From contig CAJUSG010000004.1 of assembly GCA_910589085.1 (NCBI GenBank), forward strand, positions 28,917 through 91,521: DNA of 62,605 bases, written 5' to 3'. Within the stretch, counting starts at the first letter, position 1. Each line of letters begins with the position of its first letter. Source of the stretch: an uncultured Oscillospiraceae bacterium. GTDB taxonomy: Bacteria > Bacillota > Clostridia > Oscillospirales > Oscillospiraceae. Below are positions 41,413 to 49,996 of this stretch, in pieces. Under the pieces are notes generated by a model. That model saw only the letters and a list, made by a program, of their open reading frames with translations. It did not search any database and was not told the origin of the DNA. The position numbers were made by a program, and so were the translations under genes.

Positions 41413-42528
41413 TCAGCTCAGCGGAATCTCATAATCCCCCATGCGGAGGGCGGTAAACTCGCTGATGTCGGTGAGGAGCAGGAAGTGGACGGTGGTGCTG
41501 ACCTCCAGCGGCTGGCCCTTGGGACCAAAGCCGCTGCCGCCGTTGGTGAAGCCCATCAGGCTGACGGCCTTCTCCGTGCCGTCCTTGGCGACCAGCCGGG
41601 TGTCCTTCACCATGTCCTCATAGCAGGGGTAGCCCATGCCCTCCGCCTCCAGGGACAGAGAGAAGGTGGACAGGGTGGCGGTGATCTTCACCCCGCCCTC
41701 CTCAAAGAGGCCGCTGAGGGCCTGGGGCCCGTCGTAGGCGGGCCGGAAGGTGATGATGGCCGGGTGGTCGGTGACGGCGGTCTCCGTGCCGTCGGCGTGC
41801 TTCACGCAGGGAGGGGTCACCAGGATGGTGAGGGGCTGCTCGTTCAGGCTCCAGCCGGTGTCGAAGTCCCGGCTGAACAGCCAGGTCACCGTATTGGCGT
41901 CCGGGTCGTAGCCCTTGGTACTGCCGTTGCCGCTGCCCTGACCGGTGCCGCTCTTGTTGACAAGGATCATGTCGCAGGGGGCCAGGACGAACTCCTCCCT
42001 GTGGGAGAAGTAGTCGTGAATGTCCGAGAAATCAGACCAGTCGCAGCTGTTCCAGGCCTCCCCCTCCAGGGCCTTGAGGTCCTCCCAGGTGTAGTCCCCG
42101 GTGCCGTAGTAGCGGACCTCGTCGGGGTAGGTCAAATACTCCCCCTCCTCCAGGGAAAAGCCCTCAGGCAGCCGGTACTCCAGGATATAGTGGATGCTCT
42201 TGTCGCTGCACAGGGCCTGGGGGATGGTGAGGGCTACGTCGTCGCAGACGGAGGTGAGGTCCAACTTCTGGAACACCGCCCCGCCCAGGGCGCTCATCGC
42301 CGCCTGGGGCCCGAAGCGCCGGACAAACAGGGGGTCCCAGATGGTGGTGGCGCCGGTGCCCAGCAGGAGGACCGCCGCCAGCAGCAGGGCCGCCCCCTTC
42401 CTCCGGAAGCCCCTGGGCTTGAAGGCCCCGGCCCGCCCTGGCAGGGCGGAGAGTACGTTTTGTGCCAGACGCTCCCCCATTCCCTCCGGGGGGGTGCAGC
42501 GGTCCATCGCGTTATAATAAGGGTTCAT
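41413..42528 (-). CDS. Membrane-anchored partner of the ECF sigma factor (DUF4179-like)
   Basis: 371 residues. Short cytoplasmic N-terminus (about 35 residues), one transmembrane helix (about 36-57, KGAALLLAAVLLLGTGATTIW in outline), then a large extracytoplasmic beta-rich domain. Such genes next to ECF sigma factors usually encode anti-sigma factors. The N-terminus lacks a zinc-binding HxxxCxxC motif. ATG 42528 overlaps the sigma stop (ATGA). Anti-sigma role is inferred from position and topology; no ligand known. Confidence 0.75.
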   Translation of the reverse strand: MNPYYNAMDRCTPPEGMGERLAQNVLSALPGRAGAFKPRGFRRKGAALLLAAVLLLGTGATTIWDPLFVRRFGPQAAMSALGGAVFQKLDLTSVCDDVALTIPQALCSDKSIHYILEYRLPEGFSLEEGEYLTYPDEVRYYGTGDYTWEDLKALEGEAWNSCDWSDFSDIHDYFSHREEFVLAPCDMILVNKSGTGQGSGNGSTKGYDPDANTVTWLFSRDFDTGWSLNEQPLTILVTPPCVKHADGTETAVTDHPAIITFRPAYDGPQALSGLFEEGGVKITATLSTFSLSLEAEGMGYPCYEDMVKDTRLVAKDGTEKAVSLMGFTNGGSGFGPKGQPLEVSTTVHFLLLTDISEFTALRMGDYEIPLS

Positions 42529-42992
42529 GTTTCCACCCACTCTTTCCGCAGGGCCTCCCGGCCCCGCTTCAGTCTCATTTTTACCGTAGGTACTGTTACG
42601 CCCAGCAGCCGCGCGATCTCCTGAACGGAGTACCCCTCGTAATAGTAGAGGTGCAAGGCGGTGCGCTGCTTCTCGGGCAGGTCGGCCACCTGCTCCAGCA
42701 GGGAGAGCTCCGCCGGGGGGATGGACACCCCCGCCGCTGTCTCCAGGGGCAGCTCCGACCGCCGGTGCCGCCTCCACTCGTCCCGGCACAGATTGATGGC
42801 CACCTGAAACAGCCAGTTCCGCTCGTGCTCCGGGGATTTGAATCTGGGGGCATGATACAGCCGCTTGAACAGAACGTCCTGCAGTACGTCCTCCGCGTCC
42901 GCCGGGTTTTTCATCTGAAGCAGGCAGAAGCGGTATAGTCCGGGGCCGTAGGTCTCCCAGACCTGAGCGAAGAGCTCCTCATTCTGCGCCAT
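42525..42992 (-). CDS. ECF-type RNA polymerase sigma factor
   Basis: 155 residues. Sigma-70 region 2 (LYRFCLLQMKNPADAEDVLQ, DVLFKRLYHAP) and region 4 (LHLYYYEGYSVQEIARLLGV, TVPTVKMRLKRGREAL) without region 3, the ECF layout. ATG 42992 after AAGGAGGTG; a longer in-frame ORF reaching 43460 has no similarity upstream. Autoregulation of the sigma/partner operon is usual for the family; no promoter was confidently identified. Confidence 0.94.
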   Translation of the reverse strand: MAQNEELFAQVWETYGPGLYRFCLLQMKNPADAEDVLQDVLFKRLYHAPRFKSPEHERNWLFQVAINLCRDEWRRHRRSELPLETAAGVSIPPAELSLLEQVADLPEKQRTALHLYYYEGYSVQEIARLLGVTVPTVKMRLKRGREALRKEWVET

Positions 42993-43148
42993 AGACTCAC
43001 CTCCTTGTCTCTCTGTATGTATTACGGCTGAGACGGGCAAAAGGTAACGCCTGCGTTTCCTTAAAGGAATTTTAATTTGTTTTCCCGGGAAATTGTGGTA
43101 TACTGGAGCGGATGGATCATGCGGCGCTCCCGGGCGCCTTTGGAAAGG

Positions 43149-44318
43149 ATGGACGCAGACTTGAAAAAATATGATATCTGGATCGTGGGGGCGGGCTATG
43201 CCGGGGCGGTGTCCGCCCGGGCTCTGGCGGAGAAGGGGAAAAAGGTGCTGGTGCTGGAGCGCCGGGACCACATTGGCGGCAACGCCTACGACTGCCTGGA
43301 CGGCCACGGGGTGCTGATTCACAAATACGGCCCCCACATCTTCCATACCAACAACAGGGCGGTCTTCGACTTTTTGTCCCGATTTACGGAGTGGCGGCGC
43401 TACCAGCACCGGGTGATTGCCAACGTCCCCAGGGACAATCCGGAGGTTGTTCCCGCCCATAAGAAGACGGACGGGCGGTTTTTCTTCCCCGTGCCCTTTA
43501 ACCTGGACTCCCTGAAAAACGCTTTTGGGGAGCGGGAGGGCGGGCGCCTTGGGGAGAAGCTCCTGGCCGCCTACCCCGCCCAGAGCCAGGTGACCATTTT
43601 AGAACTGCGGCAGAACCCGGACCCGGAGGTGGCCGCCATTGCGGACTATGTCTACGAGCACGTCTTTGTCCACTACACCATGAAGCAGTGGGGCCAGAAG
43701 CCGGAGGAGATCGACCCCAGCACCACCGCCCGGGTGCCGGTGCGCCTGTCCCGGGACGACCGCTACTTTCAGGACGCCTATCAGGGTATGCCGCTGGAGG
43801 GCTACACCAAAATGTTTGAGCGGATGCTGGACCACCCCAACATTGAGGTCCGCTTGGGGGTGGACGCCCGCCCCATCCTGAAGGAGGCAGGCGGCCCCGT
43901 CATCTACACCGGCCAGGTGGACGAGCTCTTCGGCTTTCAATTCGGCCCCCTGCCCTACCGGACCCTGGATTTCCGCTTTGAGACCCTACCCCAGGATGCC
44001 TTCCAGACCCACGGCACCGTCAACTACACGGTGGACCAGGACTTTACCCGGATCACCGAGTTCAAGCACCTCACCGGCCAGGAGCTGCCCAGGGTGACCA
44101 CCATCGTGAAGGAGTACTCCCGCCCCTACACCGGCGACCCCGGGGAGATCCCCTACTACGCCATCATCAACCCCGAAAATAACGCCCTCTACGCCAAATA
44201 TAAGGCGGAGGCGGACAAAAAGCCCAACCTTTACCTGCTGGGCCGGCTGGCGGAGTACAAATACTATAACATGGACGCCATCGCCGCCCGGGCCCTGGAG
44301 CTGGCGGAGGGGCTGTAA
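43149..44318 (+). CDS. glf: UDP-galactopyranose mutase
   Basis: 389 residues. Interconverts UDP-galactopyranose and UDP-galactofuranose using reduced FAD. IWIVGAGYAGAVSARALAE and RRDHIGGNAYD form the FAD site; HKYGPHIFHTNN, VHYTMKQWGQKP, and the C-terminal GRLAEYKYYNMDAIAARAL are GLF hallmarks, including conserved arginines that hold the UDP-sugar. ATG 43149 is assigned, but TTG 43161, better spaced from AAGGATGG, is possible. A glycosyltransferase gene follows after a palindromic repeat, pointing to galactofuranose-containing surface glycan. Confidence 0.95.
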   Translation: MDADLKKYDIWIVGAGYAGAVSARALAEKGKKVLVLERRDHIGGNAYDCLDGHGVLIHKYGPHIFHTNNRAVFDFLSRFTEWRRYQHRVIANVPRDNPEVVPAHKKTDGRFFFPVPFNLDSLKNAFGEREGGRLGEKLLAAYPAQSQVTILELRQNPDPEVAAIADYVYEHVFVHYTMKQWGQKPEEIDPSTTARVPVRLSRDDRYFQDAYQGMPLEGYTKMFERMLDHPNIEVRLGVDARPILKEAGGPVIYTGQVDELFGFQFGPLPYRTLDFRFETLPQDAFQTHGTVNYTVDQDFTRITEFKHLTGQELPRVTTIVKEYSRPYTGDPGEIPYYAIINPENNALYAKYKAEADKKPNLYLLGRLAEYKYYNMDAIAARALELAEGL

Positions 44319-44327
44319 CGGACGTGC

Positions 44328-44410
44328 GTAGGGCGCGACGACCTCGGCGCGCCTCCTCACCGAACCGCGTGGTATTTGAAAGAGCGGCGGGCCGGGTCGT
44401 CCCGCCCTAC
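44328..44410. repeat. GTAGGGC...GCCCTAC palindromic element
   Basis: GTAGGGCGCGACGACCTCGG (from 44328) faces GGCCGGGTCGTCCCGCCCTAC-type sequence ending 44410, with a loop of about 30 bases. Lies between glf and the glycosyltransferase gene. Confidence 0.8.
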
Positions 44411-44450
44411 GGGCCACATCAAGAAAAATCGACAAGGAGAAAACAGACCG

Positions 44451-45479
44451 ATGGACAAGCTGATAACCTTTGCCGTCCCCTGCTACAACTCGGCGGCCTA
44501 TATGGACCACTGTGTGGAGACTCTGCTCCAGGGGGGCGACGACATTGAGATCATTCTGGTGGACGACGGCTCCACCAAGGACGACACCCCAGCCATCTGC
44601 GACCGGTACGCGGAGCAGTACCCCGACATTGTCCGGGCCATCCACCAGCCCAACGGCGGTCACGGCGAGGGGGTGAACCAGGGCATCCGCAACGCCCGGG
44701 GGGTGTACTACAAGGTGGTGGACTCGGACGACTGGGTGGACGTGGACGCCCTGCACCAGGTGCTGGACAAGCTGCGCCAGTTCGTCCGGGACGGCAAGCT
44801 GGTGGATCTGATGATCGCCAACTATGTCTACGAGCATGTGGAGGACAACACCCAGCGGCCGGTGAACTACCGCAACGTGTTTCCGGTGGGCCGGGTGTTC
44901 GGCTGGAAGCACATCGGCCGGTTCAAGCCGGGGCAGTACCTGCTGATGCACAGCGTGATCTACCGCACCCAGATTCTGCGGGACTGCGGTCTGGAGCTGC
45001 CCAAGCACACCTTTTACGTGGACAACATCTTTGTCTACGAGCCCCTGCCCCTGGTGCGCAATCTCTATTATATGGATGTGGACCTGTACCGCTACTTCAT
45101 CGGGCGGGCGGACCAGAGCGTGAATGAGAGCGTGATGATGGGCCGGGTGGACCAGCAGCTGCGGGTGAATTACCACATGATCGACTGCTGGAATCTGCGC
45201 CATGTGGCGAAGCAGAACAAAAAGCTGGCCAGGTATATGTACAACTATCTGGCCATTATGATGACCATATCCTCCATTTTCCTCACCATGGAGGGCAGCC
45301 CGGAGTCCCTGGGCAAGCGGACCCGGCTGTGGGAGTACCTGCGGACGGTGGATGCCGGGCTGTATGGCCGGATGCGCTACTTTGCCATCCCCGCGGCCAC
45401 CAACCTGCCCACCGCCCCGGGGCGGAAGCTGTCGGTGGCCCTGTACCGCCTGGCCCGGAAGATTTACAAGTTCAATTAA
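44451..45479 (+). CDS. Family 2 glycosyltransferase
   Basis: 342 residues. GT-A fold with LITFAVPCYNSAAYM, IILVDDGSTKDDT (nucleotide-sugar Asp), GVNQGIRNARG and the DxD-like VVDSDDWVD metal site. The C-terminal 120 residues are helical and basic (ARYMYNYLAIMMTISSIF), consistent with peripheral membrane association. ATG 44451 after AAGGAG. With glf upstream it may build a galactofuranose-containing surface polymer or teichoic-type glycan; acceptor unknown. Confidence 0.92.
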   Translation: MDKLITFAVPCYNSAAYMDHCVETLLQGGDDIEIILVDDGSTKDDTPAICDRYAEQYPDIVRAIHQPNGGHGEGVNQGIRNARGVYYKVVDSDDWVDVDALHQVLDKLRQFVRDGKLVDLMIANYVYEHVEDNTQRPVNYRNVFPVGRVFGWKHIGRFKPGQYLLMHSVIYRTQILRDCGLELPKHTFYVDNIFVYEPLPLVRNLYYMDVDLYRYFIGRADQSVNESVMMGRVDQQLRVNYHMIDCWNLRHVAKQNKKLARYMYNYLAIMMTISSIFLTMEGSPESLGKRTRLWEYLRTVDAGLYGRMRYFAIPAATNLPTAPGRKLSVALYRLARKIYKFN

Positions 45480-45493
45480 CCGCCGCCGGGCGG

Positions 45494-45521
45494 CAGAGGC
45501 CTCCTTGCCAGGGGGCCTCTG
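45494..45521 (+). terminator. Possible terminator after the glycosyltransferase gene
   Basis: CAGAGGCC (45494-45501) pairs with GGCCTCTG (45514-45521); only a weak T-rich tail follows, so efficiency is uncertain. Confidence 0.4.
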
Positions 45522-45634
45522 GGCGTTTGCCGGAGCCGTGTTTTTTGGCAGAAGAAAACGGCAAATTTGGAATTGATTTGTAGCTGTCTTAGTGTTACAC
45601 TAACAGGGAAAAAAGGGACCTGTAAGGAGATGGT

Positions 45635-46618
45635 GTGGGCATGGATCAGGGCGGAGGAAAATTCCAGCTGAAGTGGCCCTGGAACTGGCTGGTCTGCGGC
45701 ATATTTGTGGCGGCCGCGTGGTACTTTATCGGGATATTCAGCCTCCTGCTGGCGGCGCTGTTCCTGTGGTGGCAGAAGAAGCGCCATCCGGACGCGGTGC
45801 CCCAGGGGGGTTACTGCCTGGACCGGACCCGAAAGCGGCTGGCCCGGCTGCTGTGGTCGGTGCTGTACTTACTGCTGGCCGCCGGGTGCGGCGTGGTCTT
45901 CTTCATGGGCTTTGGGGAGGAGAAGACGGAAATTTCAGACTGGGCCGTGTGGATTGTAAGCGGCGGCGGCTTTCTGCTGTTCTCGGGCTGCTGCCTGTAT
46001 GAGACCTATACCGACCTGCGGGACGCCTTCTTTCCCGCCAAAAGCCGCCTGGCCAGGTCCATCCGCGCCCAGCTGCCCTACCCCGACGAGGCCCCACCGG
46101 TGGAGGAGCTCTTCGCCATGGTGGACCGGGACATTGAGGCCAACGGCCAGTGGTTCGACCGGGTGGCCATCGGAAAGGAGTGGGTCCTGGGCGACGAGGT
46201 GACCGCCATCTCCCGCATCCGGGGGGTGTTCCCCCGGGACGAGATCAAGGTCCGCTACGTCAACGGCCGCCGGCAGTCCGCCCGGGTGATCGAGCTGCAC
46301 ATTGTGGACGACCGCAGGCAGGTGCAGGTCACCGGCCTGCGCAGCCCCAGCGAGCTCCAGATGGCGGTGACCTGCCTGCGCCTCCGGGCGCCGGAGGCCC
46401 ATTTTGACGACCACAGCCACATCACCCGGTTCCTGGACCGGCCCGAGGAGGACTGGCAGGCCATGGAGCGGGACTACTGCCGCCGCCGGGACCGGCGGCT
46501 GGCCCGGGAGGAGGAGCGGGAGCACCCCCGGGGCAGCTATACCCCCGCCCAGCCCCAGTCGGGTGTCACCCGGCAGGATATCGGGAAAATATGGGAAGAA
46601 ACCAGGAAAAAAGAGTAA
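45635..46618 (+). CDS. Uncharacterised membrane protein
   Basis: 327 residues. Three hydrophobic helices in the first 125 residues (about 14-42, 62-82, 93-115), then a cytosolic domain of about 200 residues with VEELFAMVDRDIEANGQWFD and VTAISRIRGVFPRDEIKVRY. Arg-rich C-terminus. No family recognised; the pattern suggests a membrane protein with a soluble sensor-like domain. AAGGAG at 45624-45629 allows GTG 45635 or ATG 45641. The Sel1-repeat gene follows after 15 bases. Confidence 0.65.
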   Translation: MGMDQGGGKFQLKWPWNWLVCGIFVAAAWYFIGIFSLLLAALFLWWQKKRHPDAVPQGGYCLDRTRKRLARLLWSVLYLLLAAGCGVVFFMGFGEEKTEISDWAVWIVSGGGFLLFSGCCLYETYTDLRDAFFPAKSRLARSIRAQLPYPDEAPPVEELFAMVDRDIEANGQWFDRVAIGKEWVLGDEVTAISRIRGVFPRDEIKVRYVNGRRQSARVIELHIVDDRRQVQVTGLRSPSELQMAVTCLRLRAPEAHFDDHSHITRFLDRPEEDWQAMERDYCRRRDRRLAREEEREHPRGSYTPAQPQSGVTRQDIGKIWEETRKKE

Positions 46619-46633
46619 AAGGAGCGGATCGAA

Positions 46634-47884
46634 ATGGGCAAGTATTTCAGCGACGCGGTAGACAACGCCATTGAGGCCATCTACTACACCTACGACCGGG
46701 AGCGGGCGGCGGCGGCCATTCAGCCTCTGGCCGACGCGGCCAACGCCGGCGACGGCGACGCGGCCTACATCCTGTCCCGGTGTACCTCCGGGCCCCAGTA
46801 CAGCTGGGACTACCACCCCTTCCAGGCGGATGACAACGTGACCGAGCAGCTCATCCGCCAGAGCATTGTCAAGGGCAGCGCCATGGGCGTGCTGGGGGCC
46901 ATGCGGTGCGGGATGCTCACCCCCGAGATGGAGGAGGCCATGAAGGCCCACTACCCCAGCCTCCGGGACGCCTGGAACGCGGTGCATGAGAAGGCCCAGG
47001 CGGGCTGTCTGTTCGCCATGAACATGATTGGCAACACCTATTTTTGGCTGGACATTGTGCGCATTGAGAACAAGGGTCCGGAGGACTTCCCCAGCAAGGA
47101 GGCCTTCGGGGCCTGGCTGCGGGAGAGCGAGCTGAAGTGCCTGCCCTGGTTTGAAAAAGCCTTTACCGGCGGCATGGGCTTTGCCGGCCGGAACATGTAC
47201 AACCTGTACAACGACGGGGAGGAGGGGGTCATTGCCCCCGACAAGTCCAAGGCGGAGGCCATTGCCCGGCTGGGGGCGGAGAAGGGTTACCCCGACTGGC
47301 AGGAGCGGTATGCCGGCTTCCTCCTGAGCCGCGAGGGCCGGACCCAGGAGGCCCTGGACCTGTACTTTGCCGCGGCCAAGCAGGGCCAGCTGTCCAGCTG
47401 GTACTACATCGGAAAAACCTTCCAGGAGGGCAAGCTGGTGCCCAAGGACTGCGTCCAGGCCATGAAGTGCTACGAGCTGGGCCTGCAGGACCCCGGGCAG
47501 ATCGGCTGTGCCAACCGGGCCGGCGAGCTGCTGTTCCTGGGTCAGGACGGCATCCCCCAGGACTATGCCCGGGCCGTCCAGCTCTTTGAGCAGGCCCACG
47601 CCCAAAAGAACACCTGGGGCAACGACATGCTGGGCACCTGCTATCTCTTTGGCTACGGCTGTCCCAGGAACCCCCAGCGGGCGCTCCAGCTCTTCCAGGA
47701 GGTGGACTACACCACCGACCTGAAAAAATATGGCCTGGGCGTCATCTACACCGAGGGCCTGGGGGTCCCCCAGGACATCAAGAAGGGGGTGGAGTACTTC
47801 CAGAAGGCCCCCGACTACGCCCCCGCCCAGGAGGCGCTGCTGAAGTTCAAAAAGACCTTCTTCGGCAAGTGGGTCCGGCGATAA
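46634..47884 (+). CDS. Sel1-repeat (tetratricopeptide-like) protein
   Basis: 416 residues composed largely of Sel1-like helical repeats of about 36 residues: A-x2-LY-x5-G-x-A-x2-YIG-x2-F-x-EG, AMKCYELGLQDPGQIGCANR, AVQLFEQAHAQKNTWGNDML and ALQLFQEVDYTTDLKKYGLG can be lined up. No signal peptide, so cytoplasmic. Such proteins are scaffolds or assembly factors; target unknown. ATG 46634 with weak GGAGCG upstream; terminator follows. Confidence 0.85.
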   Translation: MGKYFSDAVDNAIEAIYYTYDRERAAAAIQPLADAANAGDGDAAYILSRCTSGPQYSWDYHPFQADDNVTEQLIRQSIVKGSAMGVLGAMRCGMLTPEMEEAMKAHYPSLRDAWNAVHEKAQAGCLFAMNMIGNTYFWLDIVRIENKGPEDFPSKEAFGAWLRESELKCLPWFEKAFTGGMGFAGRNMYNLYNDGEEGVIAPDKSKAEAIARLGAEKGYPDWQERYAGFLLSREGRTQEALDLYFAAAKQGQLSSWYYIGKTFQEGKLVPKDCVQAMKCYELGLQDPGQIGCANRAGELLFLGQDGIPQDYARAVQLFEQAHAQKNTWGNDMLGTCYLFGYGCPRNPQRALQLFQEVDYTTDLKKYGLGVIYTEGLGVPQDIKKGVEYFQKAPDYAPAQEALLKFKKTFFGKWVRR

Positions 47885-47890
47885 GGTCCC

Positions 47891-47924
47891 AATTCCTCTC
47901 CCCCAAAGGGGAGAGGAATTTTTT
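47891..47924 (+). terminator. Terminator of the Sel1-repeat gene
   Basis: AATTCCTCTCCCC (47891-47903) pairs with GGGGAGAGGAATT (47908-47920), then TTTT. Confidence 0.9.
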
Positions 47925-47928
47925 GCCC

Positions 47929-47977
47929 TTGACATACCTAGACTATCAAGGTATACTGTACCTAGAGAAACAAGGTA
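47929..47977 (+). promoter_or_regulatory. PadR promoter with duplicated operators
   Basis: Consensus promoter TTGACA (47929-47934), 17-base spacer, TATACT (47952-47957). ATACCT-n9-AGGTAT (47934-47954) fills the spacer and TACCT-n9-AGGTA (47959-47977) lies immediately downstream of the -10 box. Two identical-spacing inverted repeats around a consensus promoter indicate tight repression, most likely by the PadR product itself. Confidence 0.8.
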
Positions 47978-47982
47978 TGCGG

Positions 47983-48061
47983 TGTAGGGCAAGGGCTCTG
48001 CCCTTGCCTCTCCACAGAGGCGGAAACCTTCCCCAGGCAAGGGCAGAGCCCTTGCCCTACA
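47983..48061. repeat. Perfect 27-base-arm palindrome in the padR leader
   Basis: The arm 47983-48009 (TGTAGGGCAAGGGCTCTGCC...) has an exact reverse complement at 48035-48061, with a 25-base loop. Each arm contains its own palindrome CAAGGGC-TCT-GCCCTTG. Ends GTAGGG/CCCTAC are shared with the other intergenic elements. Being in the untranslated leader it would fold into a very strong RNA hairpin. Confidence 0.85.
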
Positions 48062-48100
48062 TGACGTTGGGGTTAGTAAAATTCAGAAAGGATGGTCAAT

Positions 48101-48445
48101 ATGAAATTCGACAAGGGCCTGATGGCGGGGAGCGGCACCATGCTGATCCTGTCCCTGCTGGAGGGGGGCGACATGTACGGCTACCAGATGATCGAGGAGC
48201 TCTCCCGCCGGTCCAACGACCTGTTTCAGATGAAGGAGGGGACGCTGTACCCCATTCTCCACGGTCTGGAGAGGGACAAATGCCTGTCCTCCTACCAGCA
48301 GGAGGCCCCCACCGGCCGGGTGCGGAAGTACTACAGACTCACCCGGAGGGGGAAGAAGCTCCTGGACGACAAGCGGGCGGAGTGGGGGGCCTTCCAGCAG
48401 GGGGTGGACAGCGTGCTGTCGGGCGGGGCCAGCGCCCTGGCGTGA
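48101..48445 (+). CDS. PadR-family transcriptional regulator
   Basis: 114 residues. Winged-helix repressor: GTMLILSLLEGGDMYGYQMI, KEGTLYPILHGLERDKCL and GRVRKYYRLTRRGKKLLD are the canonical PadR blocks. No C-terminal Vir_act_alpha extension beyond a short helix. ATG 48101 is 8 bases from GAAAGGA; ATG 48092 overlaps the site. First gene of an operon with two HAAS-like gene pairs; such PadR/HAAS pairs are common in Firmicutes. Confidence 0.93.
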   Translation: MKFDKGLMAGSGTMLILSLLEGGDMYGYQMIEELSRRSNDLFQMKEGTLYPILHGLERDKCLSSYQQEAPTGRVRKYYRLTRRGKKLLDDKRAEWGAFQQGVDSVLSGGASALA

Positions 48446-48455
48446 GGGCGGGGCT

Positions 48456-49223
48456 ATGCGGTATATTATGGAGACATACACGTGGCTGAGCGTGGCCACG
48501 TCGGGCATCCGCTTCGGCCCCGACCGGGAGGCGGTCCGGGCGGAGCTCCAGCAGCACATTGAGGACAAGGCGGTCAGCCTCATGCGCAGCTTTCCGGACA
48601 TGGAGGAGCGGGAGGCGGGGGAGCGCGCCCTGAACAGCATGGGGGACGCCTGGGCGCTGAAGCAGGAGCTGGCCCGGGTTCACAGCCCCTGGCTGGGCTA
48701 TTTGTGGCGCTTTACCCAGGTTCTGGTGTGGGGGACACTGGCCGCCGTGCTGATCCTGATTCTGGACAGCGGCCTGGACATGGCGGGGTACAGGCGGCCC
48801 CAGGAGGCGTGGGCGGTGGGCCGGGCGCTGTATGGGGACGGCGTCCCCGACTGGGAAGGGGAGCGGCTGGCCCTCCTCCAGGTGGACGGGGAGGCCCGGC
48901 TGGGCCGGTCCGTCCTCTCGGTGTCCAGAGCCGCCCGGTGGCGGGAGCCGGAGAGGGACTGCATTTATCTCCGGCTGCGGATCACCTGGGACCGGCCCTG
49001 GGAGACCAACCAGATGTCCATCAATTTCCTGTGGGCGGAGGACGACCTGGGCAACACCTACGAGATCAACAGCGCCCGGACCCTCCAGGAGGGCTGGAAC
49101 TGGTGCCAGCGGGACCTGGCCCTGGAGGGTGTCCCTCCGGAGGCGAAGGAGCTGCGGATTCACTCCAAGCTGCGGGATGGGCTGGACCTGGCGGTGGCGC
49201 TGACGAGGGAGGTGTTCCCGTGA
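48456..49223 (+). CDS. HAAS-type (permease-prefix-like) membrane protein, copy 1
   Basis: 255 residues. The first 80 residues (SGIRFGPDREAVRAELQQHI, ERALNSMGDAWALKQELARVH) are the helical HAAS/DUF1700-type domain that follows PadR regulators. One transmembrane helix (about 93-110) leads to an extracytoplasmic domain of about 140 residues. ATG 48456; METYTWL at 48468 is an alternative. Overlaps the next gene by GTGA. Closely related in its first 90 residues to the gene at 49997, indicating a tandem duplication. Confidence 0.8.
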   Translation: MRYIMETYTWLSVATSGIRFGPDREAVRAELQQHIEDKAVSLMRSFPDMEEREAGERALNSMGDAWALKQELARVHSPWLGYLWRFTQVLVWGTLAAVLILILDSGLDMAGYRRPQEAWAVGRALYGDGVPDWEGERLALLQVDGEARLGRSVLSVSRAARWREPERDCIYLRLRITWDRPWETNQMSINFLWAEDDLGNTYEINSARTLQEGWNWCQRDLALEGVPPEAKELRIHSKLRDGLDLAVALTREVFP

Positions 49224-49987
49224 AAATTCCAGAGAAGGCAAAAAAGCTGTGGGTCCGCCTGCCCAGGCTGCCCCGGCGGTGGCGGATTGTCCGCAATCTG
49301 GCCGCGGCGGCGGCGCTGGGGGTGCTGGCGGTGTACCTGCTGGACTGGCCCTGTCTCAGCCGGTATGGGGCCTTTCAGCGGCTGGAGGGCGCTTTTCTCC
49401 TCACCCCCTCCCGGCTGGTCCTTCAGCTGGAGGACGGCTGGTCCGCCGGCTACCTCTCTGAGGGGGACAGCTGGATCACGGTGGGCAGTGTGTCAATCTT
49501 TGATGATGCGGACAAACCCCTGAACCTGGACCGCCACCATGCCGTTCTGCACCAGGTGCTTCCCAAGGAGGGGATTGTGGCCGTCCTCATGCCGGCGAAA
49601 AACGAGGATAACGGCGCTGTAATTGCCGTGTGGGGCGGCCCGGCGGAGGCGGTGTCCGGCACGCTGGAGCTGGACCTGATAGGTATCGAGGACCCCTTCG
49701 CGGGGCCCGGTCGGGACGATCGGAAGCCGGTGCAGGGGCTGGAGACCTTCACCGCCCAGGCCCGGCGCGGGGAGGACGGCTGGTTTATCTTCCAGTTCAC
49801 CCCCCACGACAATCACCGGGAGGGCCAGAGCTGCGCCATGGAGATGCTGCTGTGGTATGGGGCCGTGTTTCGCGGCGGACAGATGGAGCAGCCCTACCGG
49901 CTGACCCTGATCGACGCCCGGGGAAAGGCTGTGGCGGAGCAGGAAGGCACCCTGCCCCCGGACCAGCGGCTGCAGCAGTGGCGTTAG
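49220..49987 (+). CDS. Uncharacterised single-span membrane protein, copy 1 partner
   Basis: 255 residues. Basic N-terminus (VKIPEKAKKLWVRLPRLPRR), one membrane helix (about 28-46), then an extracytoplasmic domain with WSAGYLSEGDSWITVGSVSI and FIFQFTPHDN. No family known. GTG 49220 follows GGGAGGTG and overlaps the preceding stop. Position mirrors the 50764 gene behind the second HAAS protein, so the two form duplicated pairs. Confidence 0.7.
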   Translation: MKIPEKAKKLWVRLPRLPRRWRIVRNLAAAAALGVLAVYLLDWPCLSRYGAFQRLEGAFLLTPSRLVLQLEDGWSAGYLSEGDSWITVGSVSIFDDADKPLNLDRHHAVLHQVLPKEGIVAVLMPAKNEDNGAVIAVWGGPAEAVSGTLELDLIGIEDPFAGPGRDDRKPVQGLETFTAQARRGEDGWFIFQFTPHDNHREGQSCAMEMLLWYGAVFRGGQMEQPYRLTLIDARGKAVAEQEGTLPPDQRLQQWR

Positions 49988-49996
49988 AGAGGAGAA

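Noticed and set aside
43077..43148. Upstream start for glf
   Set aside because: The extra N-terminal residues (MFSREIVVYWSGW) precede the FAD motif by more than usual and lie in a promoter-like AT-rich stretch.
47983..48061. Possible CRISPR-like or toxin small-RNA unit at the padR leader repeat
   Set aside because: Only a single inverted pair, no regularly spaced repeats or spacers and no cas genes; better explained as a palindromic element.
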